Positions 7,290 through 16,111 of a DNA stretch of 33,533 bases are shown here, in pieces (the first letter of the stretch is position 1; each line of letters opens with the position of its first letter). Source of the stretch: Halovivax asiaticus JCM 14624 (GTDB taxonomy: Archaea > Halobacteriota > Halobacteria > Halobacteriales > Natrialbaceae); contig NZ_AOIQ01000005.1 in assembly GCF_000337515.1 (NCBI RefSeq), positions 1 to 33,533 on the forward strand. Reading direction: 5' to 3'. A program made the translations under genes and the position numbers. Below the pieces are notes generated by a model. The model worked only from the letters and a program-made list of their open reading frames with translations, was not told where the DNA came from and made no database searches.

Positions 7290-10200
7290 TCATTCGGCCC
7301 CTCGATCTTCGGTGGGTTCTCCCGAGTACTGATCGAAGAGTGTACCGAAGATGGTCCGCTCGGCTGCCCTGAAATGGCGTGTGAATGTCGGCTGGGAGAT
7401 ACCGAGCGTCTCGGCGATCTCTTCGCCGGTGCGCTCGCGCGGAGATTCGAAATAGCCTGCCGCGTAGGCGGTCCGGAGAATTTCCCGCTGGCGATCCGTT
7501 AGCGCAGCGAGCAGTGTCCCGACGGGCCGATCCGGCCCGCTCGGGGAAACCGGCCGTCGTGCGCGAAACTCGACGTCCGGATACGTCCCTCGAATCGATT
7601 CGACGAGCTCGCGAACGTCTCGCGTGGCCGGCAGCTCGAGTCGCAGCGAAAGTCGTTCGTCTCCTGGTGACAGCCCCACAAGGACCCCATCGTGAGCACG
7701 GAGAAGCTCGAACACTTCACTTCCCTTGACAGCAATCTCGGCGTGCAGCGTCCCGTTTTCGCCGACGTAGCTGTTTACGAGCGTAGCCGCCGAGACGTCG
7801 CCGACGGCGGCCACGAACGACGCTTCGTCCAGTTGCGCTACCGTGAGGTAGTAGGTAACGTGATCGTCTGTGGGGACGACCGAATCGACGGTGACCCGCC
7901 GATCGATCTCGACCGCCAGTCGAGTCAGTGCATCGTCGGTAGCGGTTGGAAAACCTAGTTCCACTTCGAGCGTGTCGTCGGCGTGGAGTGCACGCTGGGC
8001 GGTGATCGCATCGATCACGAGGCCGACGACGGTCACGAGCTCCGTACAGTATTCTGGGAGCAACGACTCGTCGTCGATCGCCGCCTGAACGACGAGAACT
8101 CTCGCGGAGCCGGTCGGATCGTCGAACGGGGTCGCGATACGTACTATCCTCTCGGCCGTCGACGACCGACTACCGCTATCGTCTCGGGCCGAATCGATCC
8201 GCTCGATCTGTTGGTCTTCCTCTGCCAGAGTTCGATCAACGAGTCGGTCGAACGAATCACTGGCGGGTGGGTCGATGCCGCTCTCGGGTTGTCCGTTGGT
8301 CCCTGCAGCTTCGCGAACGCGTCGCCCGTCTGCGTGCCCCGCCACGAGCCAGCACGCGTTGACGGCATCGAGGTCGGCCATCGAGTCACACAACGTCCGT
8401 TCGACTGCCTGTCGAGTCTCTCCCGCCGCCAGTGCCCGGTACGTGGATTCACGGTGCTCGACAAGTGTGACCATCCGTTCGCGCAGTTCGGATTCGAGCG
8501 AGACTGATGCCGTCAGTTCACGTGTCCTGTCGAGACAGCGCGCCCGGGCCAGCGAGAGGTGAACGACGGATCGGAACAACGAGCCAAACGCGTCGCGTTC
8601 GACAGTTCGTTCCGACCCGACGTCGACGGTCGGTGTGAGCCAGTCCGCGGCTGAATATTTGGTCACGAGATCGCCAGCCTCGCCCGGGATTTCGGAGTCG
8701 AACGCCGTCTGTTCGTTCCGTGGCGATTCCGTCGAGGCGGATTCGGAGTCGGTCGCCTCCTCGTCCGTATCGACCGTCCCGACGAGAATCACGTCCGTGT
8801 CGGAGACCGGAATCGCGAGCGGTCCAGCCATCGTCGTCGCCGCGGTGATGGGGACGCGGGCGGAGCGAGGGAGTCTCGTCGGTCCATCCGAGAACATCTC
8901 GTTCAATCGCTCCGTCGCGACGGTGATCGTCGGGGCTCGTTCTGTCTCGGTCGGCCCGATACTCGTTCGTGGCGACAGCCGGTCACCGTCTCGTCGATAC
9001 CAGCCGCCGACCGTCGCTCCCGTCGCCGAGACGATTCCCGCGAGGAGGGTCCGGCGGGTCGCTTCGACGGTCGAGACTGATTCGACGGCGTCGATCGTCT
9101 CGCCGAGTTCGCGAATGCCGTCAACTAGCCGTCGCTCGTCCGTCACGTCCCGACCGACGACAGCTGTCTGGTCGTCCGCTATCGTGCCGACGGTGAGCAA
9201 GACGACGCGTTCGTGACCCTCCACCGTCGGGCGCCACTCGATCGGGTCGACCCGTCGAACCGGTGCGCCAGCCCGAGCCGTGAGTTCCGAGGCGAGGCGA
9301 TCCCCGACGAGTGCCTCGATCGAGCGACCGACGACGGTTGCGTGACTCGTGTACTCGAAGACGGCTGCGTTCGCCGCGGTGATTCGTCCGTCGTCGACGA
9401 GGACGGCAGGGTCGGCCATCTCGTCTAAGAGCCCCGTCGTCCGCTCGAGTTCCGCTCGATACCGATCGATCGGCGAGGCGTCCCGGCGGTGGACGACGAG
9501 CGTGAGTGACCCGTCTCCGGGATAGGTGACGACCGAATCGACGCCGTCGTCGGGTCGAGCGACGTCGAACCAGACCGACGAGTCGCTGGCGCGTGCTTCG
9601 GCTAATCGTTCGAACCACGTATCGACGGTCGCCGGAGAGACGAGCGTCCAGAACTCGTGACCGACCGGCCCCCGATCGTCAGTGATCGAACTTCCCTCGT
9701 CGCCGATCGACCCGTTCTCCGTCACTGTGAACGCTCCTCGCGCTGTCTCGTTCGCCCGTCGCACGATCCAGTCGTCGTCGAGGGTGAGGATCGGGTCGTC
9801 GATAGCGTCGATGTCAGCACTGAGTCCTTCGCGCCAGGTGGGGCGTCCGTCGACGGGAGCGATTGTCCAGACCAGTCGATTCACGGTGGGATCTTCGAGC
9901 CGGTTTCGCATCTCGATCGTACACTCACTCCGTCGACCCGTCCCGTCACGAATACGAGCGGTGGTACGCCTGAATTCGTCACCGTCACCGTCCGCAACGG
10001 CGATTCGGTGCTGCTCCAGCGTCTCCCGATCCGATTCGATGGCGAGCGACTCGATAGCAGTCCCAGTGAGAGCGGCGGGCGTGTAGCCGAACAGTCGGTC
10101 CATCGACTCGCTAACCCATTCGATCGTCCCGTCGGCGTCCGAAAGGACGATCGCCGCTCCACTCGCCTCCAGTATCCCGCGAATCCGCGCGATGCGTTCA

Positions 10201-10559
10201 CGGTCACCCGTTCGGGCGTCGACGACGTTTCGAAGGCGGGTCTCGAGGACGTTCACCGGGGCCGTCGGCGAGACGACGTCAGCCGCATCCACCTGAAGTG
10301 GCGCAGCGTCGTCGGACGACACCGAGACGATCGGCACGTCGGTTACTGCGACGAGCGTTTCGACGTGTTCAGGATCAGTGATCAGACAATCTGCGTGTTC
10401 CGTGTGCTCGGCTGCGGCTGCACCGGTCGGAACGGCTGCGATCGAGACGAGTGTCTCCCCGCGAGAGAGGGTTCGGCCCAGCTGGGCCACGTCGGCTGAC
10501 TCGCCGACGAGGACGACCCGAATACGCGTCGTCGGTACCTGATCTGGCGGATCGTTCAT
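7290..10559 (-). CDS. Giant multi-PAS/GAF Bat-type (HTH_10) transcriptional regulator
   Basis: This 1089-residue cytoplasmic sensor-regulator is much longer than a typical Bat protein. In order I see a receiver-like domain (about 11-115), a PAS domain (128-238, GTIEWVSESMDRLFGYTP), two further PAS-like regions (about 248-368 and 375-470), a GAF-like region (about 490-690), a second GAF-like region (about 705-865), the Bat-associated domain (about 870-1010) and HTH_10 (1020-1074, LTDRQREILRTAYAAGYFES). The receiver is degenerate: the acidic pair of strand 1 is replaced by VGES, though an Asp remains at 62 (LITDP). Phosphorylation is therefore doubtful, and ligand or redox sensing by PAS/GAF is more likely. 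Family members activate genes such as bacterio-opsin, but no opsin gene is present here. The assignment is strong; the middle domain borders are approximate. Confidence 0.9.
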   Translation of the reverse strand: MNDPPDQVPTTRIRVVLVGESADVAQLGRTLSRGETLVSIAAVPTGAAAAEHTEHADCLITDPEHVETLVAVTDVPIVSVSSDDAAPLQVDAADVVSPTAPVNVLETRLRNVVDARTGDRERIARIRGILEASGAAIVLSDADGTIEWVSESMDRLFGYTPAALTGTAIESLAIESDRETLEQHRIAVADGDGDEFRRTTARIRDGTGRRSECTIEMRNRLEDPTVNRLVWTIAPVDGRPTWREGLSADIDAIDDPILTLDDDWIVRRANETARGAFTVTENGSIGDEGSSITDDRGPVGHEFWTLVSPATVDTWFERLAEARASDSSVWFDVARPDDGVDSVVTYPGDGSLTLVVHRRDASPIDRYRAELERTTGLLDEMADPAVLVDDGRITAANAAVFEYTSHATVVGRSIEALVGDRLASELTARAGAPVRRVDPIEWRPTVEGHERVVLLTVGTIADDQTAVVGRDVTDERRLVDGIRELGETIDAVESVSTVEATRRTLLAGIVSATGATVGGWYRRDGDRLSPRTSIGPTETERAPTITVATERLNEMFSDGPTRLPRSARVPITAATTMAGPLAIPVSDTDVILVGTVDTDEEATDSESASTESPRNEQTAFDSEIPGEAGDLVTKYSAADWLTPTVDVGSERTVERDAFGSLFRSVVHLSLARARCLDRTRELTASVSLESELRERMVTLVEHRESTYRALAAGETRQAVERTLCDSMADLDAVNACWLVAGHADGRRVREAAGTNGQPESGIDPPASDSFDRLVDRTLAEEDQQIERIDSARDDSGSRSSTAERIVRIATPFDDPTGSARVLVVQAAIDDESLLPEYCTELVTVVGLVIDAITAQRALHADDTLEVELGFPTATDDALTRLAVEIDRRVTVDSVVPTDDHVTYYLTVAQLDEASFVAAVGDVSAATLVNSYVGENGTLHAEIAVKGSEVFELLRAHDGVLVGLSPGDERLSLRLELPATRDVRELVESIRGTYPDVEFRARRPVSPSGPDRPVGTLLAALTDRQREILRTAYAAGYFESPRERTGEEIAETLGISQPTFTRHFRAAERTIFGTLFDQYSGEPTEDRGAE

Positions 10560-10967
10560 TGCGTCCCAGTTACCGCTCAGTTACCCGGATTCGGATGCTT
10601 GCGGTCGGCTCCGGTCGCCGAATCGTGCGATCCAGTGGCCGTCGACATCGCGTTCCACTCGAAGCGAGCGTGTCCACGCAGCTAGCTTCCGGGTCGGCAA
10701 CCTAACATCTCGTGACTGTTTCGAAGGGTAAGTGCCCCATACCTGGGCTTGCGCTCGGCTCGACCCGATCACTCGCTCTTTCTCACTCTCGGGTGATTCG
10801 ATCGACGTAGCCGGGCCAACTCGAACGTAGCGGGGTCGGGAAACGGTGAACCGACGCGGAAACGACTGTCCGGGTGCTGGGAAATGGGCTAGCAGTCGTT
10901 GCGAGACTACCACTGATAGTTGGTGGACAGTAACTACGTGGAGTGGCGGTGTCAGCGGTGACGTTCT
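10560..10967. other. 408-bp gap upstream of the giant HTH_10 gene
   Basis: I see no convincing gene here. Arg- and Ser-rich open frames on both strands look like shadows of GC-rich DNA. Close to the regulator start there is an 8-bp direct repeat (10567-10585). No strong TATA box is evident for either flanking gene. A weak CAGTAACTAC near 10928-10937 could serve the zinc-ribbon gene. Confidence 0.5.
10567..10585. repeat. 8-bp direct repeat, 11-bp period, in front of the HTH_10 regulator
   Basis: CAGTTACC occurs at 10567-10574 and again at 10578-10585, about one helical turn apart, beginning 8 bp upstream of the regulator start codon. It may be a regulator contact site, but chance is not excluded. 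Confidence 0.3.
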
Positions 10968-11138
10968 ATGGCCGCACCACTACGCATCGGCTGTCCATCG
11001 TGCGAGACGCCCGTCACCGCGACGGTGCCGAACGGTCCCGGGCTCCAGTCGACCGACGACGTGTCCGACGCGACGCTTCGCGGTCACGACATGTCGTGTC
11101 GTAATTGCGGGCACGAACTCGAACTCTACTTCTACTGA
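10968..11138 (+). CDS. Small zinc-ribbon protein
   Basis: This 56-residue frame reads MAAPLRIGCPSCETPVTA at the start and ends with SCRNCGHELELYFY. The two CxxC pairs (GCPSC and SCRNC) are spaced about 35 residues apart, as in a zinc ribbon. The composition is otherwise acidic and normal for a haloarchaeal protein, and third codon positions are GC-rich. I do not recognise a specific family. Such proteins often bind nucleic acid or a partner protein, but nothing here shows which. It lies 133 bp before otsA on the same strand, so shared transcription is possible though not shown. Confidence 0.7.
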   Translation: MAAPLRIGCPSCETPVTATVPNGPGLQSTDDVSDATLRGHDMSCRNCGHELELYFY

Positions 11139-11271
11139 GTTAGTGGTCGATGGGCATCGGCCACGGTGTTGAACAGCGCGACGAATTAGGCGTTCGTTCC
11201 CCACCAGGGTATGTCGACCACGCATGTGCAAGCGCGGAGAGAACCACCGGTGACGATGTGGACACACCCGA

Positions 11272-12840
11272 ATGGGAAATTTCGCGTACGGAACGGATTC
11301 GGTACCGACAGCGACGCAGGGAACCGAGGACGAGACGAGGCCGGCGTGGGCGCCACCACTCGACTCGTTCGAGTCCTTCGTCGTACTCTCGAACCGACAG
11401 CCGTACCGACACACGTACGGGCGAGACGGCGATATCGAAGTCGACCGACCGACCGGCGGACTCACTGCGGCGCTGGATCCCGTCCTGCAGCGCGTCGGCG
11501 GTACCTGGATCGCCTGGGGAGACGGCTCGGCCGATCGGGCGGTCGTCGACGAGAACGATCGTGTGTCCGTCCCGCCCGAGGACCCGGCATACGATGTCGA
11601 ACGAGTCTGGATCGACGACGAACTGAAAGAGGCGTACTACAACGGCTACAGCAATCGAGTACTCTGGCCGCTCTGTCACGGCGTTCGTGACGCAATTTCG
11701 ATCCGAACTGGCGATTACGATGGCTACCGGGCGGTGAACGAACGGTTCGCCGACCGAGTGGCGGCCCACGCCACCGCCGAGACGCTCGTCTGGCTGCAGG
11801 ACTACCACCTGGCACTCGCACCGGCGATGATCAGCGATCGCGTCCCGTCTTCGACGACGATCGGGCAGTTCTGGCACATTCCGTGGCCGAAACCCGAACT
11901 GTTCAGTCGGTGTCCAGAGGGGCGAGAGATCCTCGACGGGTTGCTCGGGAACGACGTCCTCGCGTTTCACGTCGATCGGTTCGTCGATCGGTTCTTGCGT
12001 TGTGTTCGGTACTTCGTCGACGGCGCCAGTGTCGACGCCGAGGCTGGTATCGTCACGTACGAGGGGTCCGAGACACACGTCCGCGCCATCCCCCTGGGAA
12101 TCGATGCAAGTGAACACGAAGAACGGGGCCACGCAGCGGATGAAACGGTATTCGAATCGGTTACCGAGACCCTCTCCATCCCGACGACGGAACACCTCGG
12201 TCTGGGCGTCGACAGACTCGATTACTCGAAGGGGATCGTCGCGCGACTCGATGCGATCGAGGAGCTCTTCGAAAATCAGCCCCGATGGCTGGAATCGTTC
12301 ACGTTCGTCCAGACGGCGACGCCGAGTCGGACGGACATTCCTGCGTACGCGTCGTACGGTGATGCGGTCAGACAGCGCGTCGAGCGGATCAACGACCGAT
12401 TCGGGACCGATTCGTGGCGGCCGATCGTCTATTCCGAAGCGTACCTTACGCGGGACCAGCTGTCGGCACTCTACCGCCACGCGGATCTCATGCTGGTCAC
12501 CTCACGGTGTGACGGCATGAATCTGGTCTCGAAAGAGTACCTCGCAGCCAGCGTGGACGAATCGGGCTCACTCTGTCTGAGCGAACGTGCCGGCGCGCAC
12601 GACGAATTGGGTGACGACGCGTTCTCCGTCGATCCGACCGACGTCGAATCGATCTGGCGAACGATCGACCGTGCCCTCACGACTCCGGACGCTGACCGGC
12701 GACGCCGAATGCGCCGTCTCCGAGCACGCGTCTTCGAGCGACCGCTCGAGTGGTGGATGGCCGCTCAGTTCGACGCATTCGCCGAGCGATCGTCCGATCG
12801 GTCGGTACTCCCGACCCAATACTCCGGAGACGGGGTCTGA
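11272..12840 (+). CDS. otsA: Trehalose-6-phosphate synthase (GT20)
   Basis: The enzyme transfers glucose from a nucleotide-glucose donor to glucose-6-phosphate, forming trehalose-6-phosphate, in the cytoplasm. The 522-residue protein has SNRQPY (about residue 40), the GGL motif (62-64), YYNGYSNRVLWPLCH (122-136), VWLQDYHLAL (173-182), FWHIPWP (200-206), the donor-phosphate pair Arg315/Lys320 in GVDRLDYSKGI, and DGMNLVSKEY (414-423) with its conserved Asp and Glu. The first 32 residues precede the fold and are variable; ATG 11272 is the start used. otsB follows after only 14 bp, so the two are surely cotranscribed. The product is probably an osmo- or stress-protectant. Identification is near certain; the preferred donor (UDP-, GDP- or ADP-glucose) cannot be told. 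Confidence 0.95.
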   Translation: MGNFAYGTDSVPTATQGTEDETRPAWAPPLDSFESFVVLSNRQPYRHTYGRDGDIEVDRPTGGLTAALDPVLQRVGGTWIAWGDGSADRAVVDENDRVSVPPEDPAYDVERVWIDDELKEAYYNGYSNRVLWPLCHGVRDAISIRTGDYDGYRAVNERFADRVAAHATAETLVWLQDYHLALAPAMISDRVPSSTTIGQFWHIPWPKPELFSRCPEGREILDGLLGNDVLAFHVDRFVDRFLRCVRYFVDGASVDAEAGIVTYEGSETHVRAIPLGIDASEHEERGHAADETVFESVTETLSIPTTEHLGLGVDRLDYSKGIVARLDAIEELFENQPRWLESFTFVQTATPSRTDIPAYASYGDAVRQRVERINDRFGTDSWRPIVYSEAYLTRDQLSALYRHADLMLVTSRCDGMNLVSKEYLAASVDESGSLCLSERAGAHDELGDDAFSVDPTDVESIWRTIDRALTTPDADRRRRMRRLRARVFERPLEWWMAAQFDAFAERSSDRSVLPTQYSGDGV

Positions 12841-12854
12841 ACGCGACCCGTGAG

Positions 12855-13763
12855 ATGGACGGATCCATGACAGGAGATCCAGACGGGACGGCGGTCGGCT
12901 ATCCCGACCTGCTGAACCGTGATCGTGCCGAGGTCATCTCGACACTCCGTAGTGGCTCGCATCTTCTTTGCTGTCTCGATTTCGACGGAACGCTCGCACC
13001 GATCGTCGACGATCCCGACGAGGCAACACTCCCGCCCGCTACCGAACGGGTCCTCGCCAGACTGCACGACGAACCGGACGTGACGGTCGCGATCGTGAGT
13101 GGCCGATCGGTGCTGGATTTGCGATCCAGAGTTGAACTGCCAGTCACGCTCGTGGGGAATCACGGACTCGAACGCCTCGATCGCGCCTCGGCGGATACGC
13201 GCGGACCGGACCGCTCTGGATCGACGGAATCGGTGGCCGGTGCCTTCCGGCCGGTCGTCCATCCCCTCGCTGCGGCGGCTGTTCCGCGTATCGAGGCCTG
13301 CGCCGCGACGCTCGAAACGGTTCTCGCTCCACTTCCGAACATCCGCGTCGAGTCGAAACGCCTCACCGGAACGGTCCACTATCGCACCGCTCCAGCGCCA
13401 GTTGCCCAGCTCTGTCGACAATTGACCGTCGACGTCGTCGAACGGTTCGGTGACGAGCGGCTGTCGCTGAGCCACGGCGACGAGATTGTGGAGTTCGGCC
13501 CGGCCATCGAGTGGGGGAAAGGCGACGCCGTCGAACTCCTCCGGAACGAACACCCGAGGGGCACGCGTATCCTGGTCTGCGGTGACGATACGACGGACGA
13601 GGACGCGTTTCGAGCCCTTCGACGGTCCGATGTCGGCGTTCGGGTGGGAGATCGAACACGATCGACGGCACGGTATCGAACGGACTCCCCACGAACGGTG
13701 CGAGAATTCCTCGATCAACTCGCCGCGCCCGTCTTGAGCGAAACAGTGGCCTGCGGGGATTGA
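12855..13763 (+). CDS. otsB: Trehalose-6-phosphate phosphatase (HAD family)
   Basis: This removes phosphate from trehalose-6-phosphate to give trehalose. It is a 302-residue HAD phosphatase with the nucleophile motif LDFDGTLAPI (Asp42, and general acid/base Asp44), IVSGR (motif II region), GNHGLE, KRLTGTVHYR, EWGKGDAV and the metal-binding GDDTTDEDAF near the C-terminus. All expected catalytic motifs are present. The start is either ATG 12855 or ATG 12867, four codons later. The open frame runs back into otsA, but a start there would give a long Arg-rich extension of no likely function. It follows otsA by 14 bp as the second gene of the operon. Confidence 0.95.
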   Translation: MDGSMTGDPDGTAVGYPDLLNRDRAEVISTLRSGSHLLCCLDFDGTLAPIVDDPDEATLPPATERVLARLHDEPDVTVAIVSGRSVLDLRSRVELPVTLVGNHGLERLDRASADTRGPDRSGSTESVAGAFRPVVHPLAAAAVPRIEACAATLETVLAPLPNIRVESKRLTGTVHYRTAPAPVAQLCRQLTVDVVERFGDERLSLSHGDEIVEFGPAIEWGKGDAVELLRNEHPRGTRILVCGDDTTDEDAFRALRRSDVGVRVGDRTRSTARYRTDSPRTVREFLDQLAAPVLSETVACGD

Positions 13764-13956
13764 ACGCAACCAATCGCTGGGGGTGGAGTTACGCTACGGC
13801 GGGACTGCGGTCCTGATCGACGACGAGATGGCGGGTTTCACGACGCGGACCGGGAGTACACGACTGTTCGAAAACGCACGATTCCGGTAGCAATATTTCG
13901 AGTCGCACTTCGGTGGCGCTCCCAATTGTCCGATAGCGCGGCTGCTAGCCGAAAGA

Positions 13957-13964
13957 GTTTATTA
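13957..13964 (+). promoter_or_regulatory. TATA box of the PhiH1-repressor-like gene
   Basis: GTTTATTA lies 36-43 bp before ATG 14000, implying a short leader of about 10-15 nt. It is the only AT-rich stretch in this gap. Confidence 0.5.
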
Positions 13965-13999
13965 CCATCGGAAAGGTAGGTACCATACAGAACACGCTT

Positions 14000-14362
14000 A
14001 TGAAACTCCGTCAACCAACTGACTTTCTGATCCTCGAGGCACTCGCAGACAGGGGTCGGAACGTCGCGACGAACCTCGCCTCCCACACCGGAAAGAGCCG
14101 CAAGAACATCAATACGAGACTCCCCGTCCTCGAAGACTACGGCCTCGTCGACAAGATCGGTCCGGCCGAACGCTCCGGCCTGTACGAGATCTCGAACCTC
14201 GGGAAACGTGCGCTGATGCATCAGGACGAGTACGACGAAGTCGAGGACTTCGAAGCCCTCATCGAGCGTGCAGACTCGGGCCCCAGTGCGAGCGCAACCG
14301 ACGCGACGCCACAGGCCAGTTTCGCACGCGGCAAATCAGAGGAACCGGACGACGACTCCTGA
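14000..14362 (+). CDS. PhiH1 repressor-like winged-helix protein
   Basis: This 120-residue protein has a winged helix over about residues 1-75. The order is MKLRQPTDFLILEALADRG, then NVATNLASHTGKSRKNINTR as the recognition-helix region, LPVLEDYGLVDKIGP, and a wing YEISNLGKRAL. This layout is that of haloarchaeal proteins related to the repressor of phage PhiH1 and is common on chromosomes, so it does not imply a prophage. The C-terminal 45 residues are acidic and disordered. It is probably a DNA-binding transcription factor with an unknown target. There is no cotranscribed neighbour; the metzincin unit downstream is convergent. Confidence 0.8.
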   Translation: MKLRQPTDFLILEALADRGRNVATNLASHTGKSRKNINTRLPVLEDYGLVDKIGPAERSGLYEISNLGKRALMHQDEYDEVEDFEALIERADSGPSASATDATPQASFARGKSEEPDDDS

Positions 14363-14513
14363 GGACTCGGCGTCACTACCGACGCTCTCGTACTGGTGCT
14401 GGCGACACCCGTCGCCAGGTCACGAGTACTGACTAGTGAAAAGTGCCGTTCGGTCGTTCGTCCGGGACCGACGGTTTTTCGACCGAGCGTGCTCGCTGGT
14501 CCGTGTAGTGACG

Positions 14514-15257
14514 TTAGCCGAGGTGATTCCCGTCGTACGTCCGCAACGAGCGCCGAGCGCAGTCACTGAAGGTGAGATCCAGTCGTCGGTCTTTCCCTTC
14601 CGCTGGTGGACCTGAAGTGACCGGCCCACCGCACGTCGATTCGAGCAACTGTTCGCGTCGCCACCCGTAGAGTGACAGCATCGGCGTTACGACGCTCGCT
14701 CCGGATCGCTCGTATCGACTGCCATCCTCGTGAGAGAGTCCGAATGCGTGGCCAACTTCGTGCAACACCAGTTGTGACGCGAACGTCGCATCCGTGATGG
14801 GGACCGGCTCGTCGAAGCTCCCGTCCAGTTCGACCGTCGTGAGGGCCGACGCACCGCCGACTGCCGCGACGTGTGGCACACCGTATCCGGATGGCGAGTC
14901 GGCGAGCGATCCGTCGGTAACGAGGAGATTGGCGTCCCAGACGGGATCGATGTTACGGACGCCGGCGATCCCGGCACCGACGGCACCTGGCCACCGACCG
15001 CTTCGCATCGTCTCGGCTGCACTCTCCGTCCCGATATCGACGACACCTCCAGCGGTGACCTCGACTGTCCAGTGATCGAACGCCAACCCTCGACGCAGCA
15101 GTCGTCGGACGTGGTCCTCGAGGCCAGCGTAGCGGGCCGCACCGGGAGTGAGCCAGAACCGAACCGAAACGGTCGATCCATCCCGGGCGGACGAATACCC
15201 GACGACGGGAACGAATATGGCCGTCCCCAGCGCCCCGAGAGCGGTTCGACGGTTCAC
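14514..15257 (-). CDS. Probable exported metzincin-type zinc metalloprotease
   Basis: This 247-residue protein starts MNRRTALGALGTAIFVPVVG. The twin Arg followed by a hydrophobic stretch suggests Tat export, with cleavage or anchoring near residue 24. The catalytic core is HEVGHAFGLSHEDG (His166, Glu167, His170, His176), which is the metzincin zinc motif HExxHxxGxxH. A Met-turn candidate follows at Met193 (VVTPMLSLYG), 17 residues after the third His. Together these indicate an active zinc endopeptidase outside the cell or at the surface. Flanking regions do not match a family I can name, and there is no obvious propeptide Cys switch. It follows the 112-residue gene by 47 bp in the same direction, so the two probably form an operon. 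Confidence 0.82.
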   Translation of the reverse strand: MNRRTALGALGTAIFVPVVGYSSARDGSTVSVRFWLTPGAARYAGLEDHVRRLLRRGLAFDHWTVEVTAGGVVDIGTESAAETMRSGRWPGAVGAGIAGVRNIDPVWDANLLVTDGSLADSPSGYGVPHVAAVGGASALTTVELDGSFDEPVPITDATFASQLVLHEVGHAFGLSHEDGSRYERSGASVVTPMLSLYGWRREQLLESTCGGPVTSGPPAEGKDRRLDLTFSDCARRSLRTYDGNHLG

Positions 15258-15304
15258 GGAAGAACGTTTCGAACGATCCTACTGAACACCGATGGTGAAT
15301 ATCT

Positions 15305-15643
15305 TCACACCTTATCACCGACTCGTGGTGACGCGGGTGGCCACACGGCAGCCTGGTTCGCCGGGTGTGTGCGGCGTCGGTCGGCGATCCAGACCCGGGT
15401 TCCGTCCGAGCGAAGCTCGACGTGGGTCGGGAGTGTCTCCCACGGACAGCGAACGATCGTCACGGTCCTCCCCTCGGTCCGTTCTGCGAGTAGCACTTGC
15501 TCGTCGTCGACCGAGAGTCGAGCGGTCAGGATGCCGATTTCGAACGACCGCGTGAGCTGCCAGCGAGTCAGGTAGCGACCAGATTCGGTCACGAAGCACT
15601 CCGGTGGTGCGGTCACGGTGGCGGTCGCCTCGATTGGCTCCAA
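15305..15643 (-). CDS. Hypothetical protein, partner of the metzincin gene
   Basis: I do not recognise this 112-residue protein. It is predicted soluble, with alternating hydrophobic residues suggesting a beta-rich fold (YLTRWQLTRSFEIGILTARL, then VTIVRCPWETLPTHVEL). It has two Cys (about residues 16 and 66) and a basic-polar tail. No signal peptide or membrane segment is seen. Third codon positions are GC-rich, and a competing frame on the same strand is Arg-rich and looks like a shadow. It lies 47 bp before the metzincin gene and may modulate or chaperone it, but that rests only on position. Confidence 0.65.
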   Translation of the reverse strand: MEPIEATATVTAPPECFVTESGRYLTRWQLTRSFEIGILTARLSVDDEQVLLAERTEGRTVTIVRCPWETLPTHVELRSDGTRVWIADRRRTHPANQAAVWPPASPRVGDKV

Positions 15644-15958
15644 CTCGAGCGAGCACGTCGTGTCGGTCGTTCAGCTCTCACGAGAGTCACGTTCGACCGA
15701 CACTCACGTTTGCCGACGGGTGGACATACGAACCGTTGAAATACAGAACTGGTCCTTGGTCAGCGCGGCCGGCTCCGTTTCACGACCCCGGACGAACTCT
15801 CTCGCGGGGCGGATATGCTGATCGGTACGGTTCCTCTCTCTCCCGGGCCCCACCGATATACAGAGTCAATCTTCCTGGGCCGAATAGTGTCTTCACGCGA
15901 AGTGAGTCATCCAGAAAGATACTTTACTGTCGGGATGGCAGGCCTCGATGGGACTGGG
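15644..15958. other. 315-bp divergent intergenic region
   Basis: This lies between the metzincin unit (-) and the zinc-ribbon gene (+). The only clear element is the TATA-like sequence at 15917-15926 for the plus-strand gene. A weak CTGTATTTC on the minus strand near 15735-15745 could serve the metzincin unit with a long leader. No gene is visible. Confidence 0.5.
15917..15926 (+). promoter_or_regulatory. TATA box of the 50-residue zinc-ribbon gene
   Basis: AGATACTTTA is centred about 37 bp before ATG 15959, implying a leader of about 10 nt. The alternative ATG at 15935 would be too close to this element. Confidence 0.5.
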
Positions 15959-16111
15959 ATGCTCGACACTGTGCGAGAGATCTTCGGCGGTTCACCGGCT
16001 GACAGTGAGGACGTCCACGAGTGTCGACGGTGTGGGACGACGGTCGAGACGACGACCACCTCGTGCCCGGCGTGTGGAAGCGAGGACATCGTCGTCCACT
16101 CGACGACGTGA
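15959..16111 (+). CDS. Small rubrerythrin-like zinc-ribbon protein (haloarchaeal DUF7129-like)
   Basis: The 50-residue protein reads MLDTVREIFGGSPADSED, then CRRCGT, a 10-residue linker, SCPACGSEDI and an end at VVHSTT. The two CxxC pairs form a classic zinc ribbon or rubredoxin-like knuckle, about 15 residues apart. Near-identical layouts are frequent in haloarchaea and have been given a DUF number, which I recall as DUF7129. The function is unknown. The start at 15959 was preferred over in-frame ATG 15935 because it gives the usual family N-terminus and fits the TATA spacing. Confidence 0.8.
   Translation: MLDTVREIFGGSPADSEDVHECRRCGTTVETTTTSCPACGSEDIVVHSTT

Noticed and set aside
11140..12480. 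Minus-strand frame of 446 codons
   Set aside because: It lies antisense over otsA, whose motifs are unmistakable. The frame is Arg- and Val-rich with no recognisable domain.
14000..14362. Prophage remnant, because the protein resembles a phage repressor
   Set aside because: No integrase, structural phage gene or attachment-site repeat is nearby. PhiH1-repressor-like proteins are common on haloarchaeal chromosomes.
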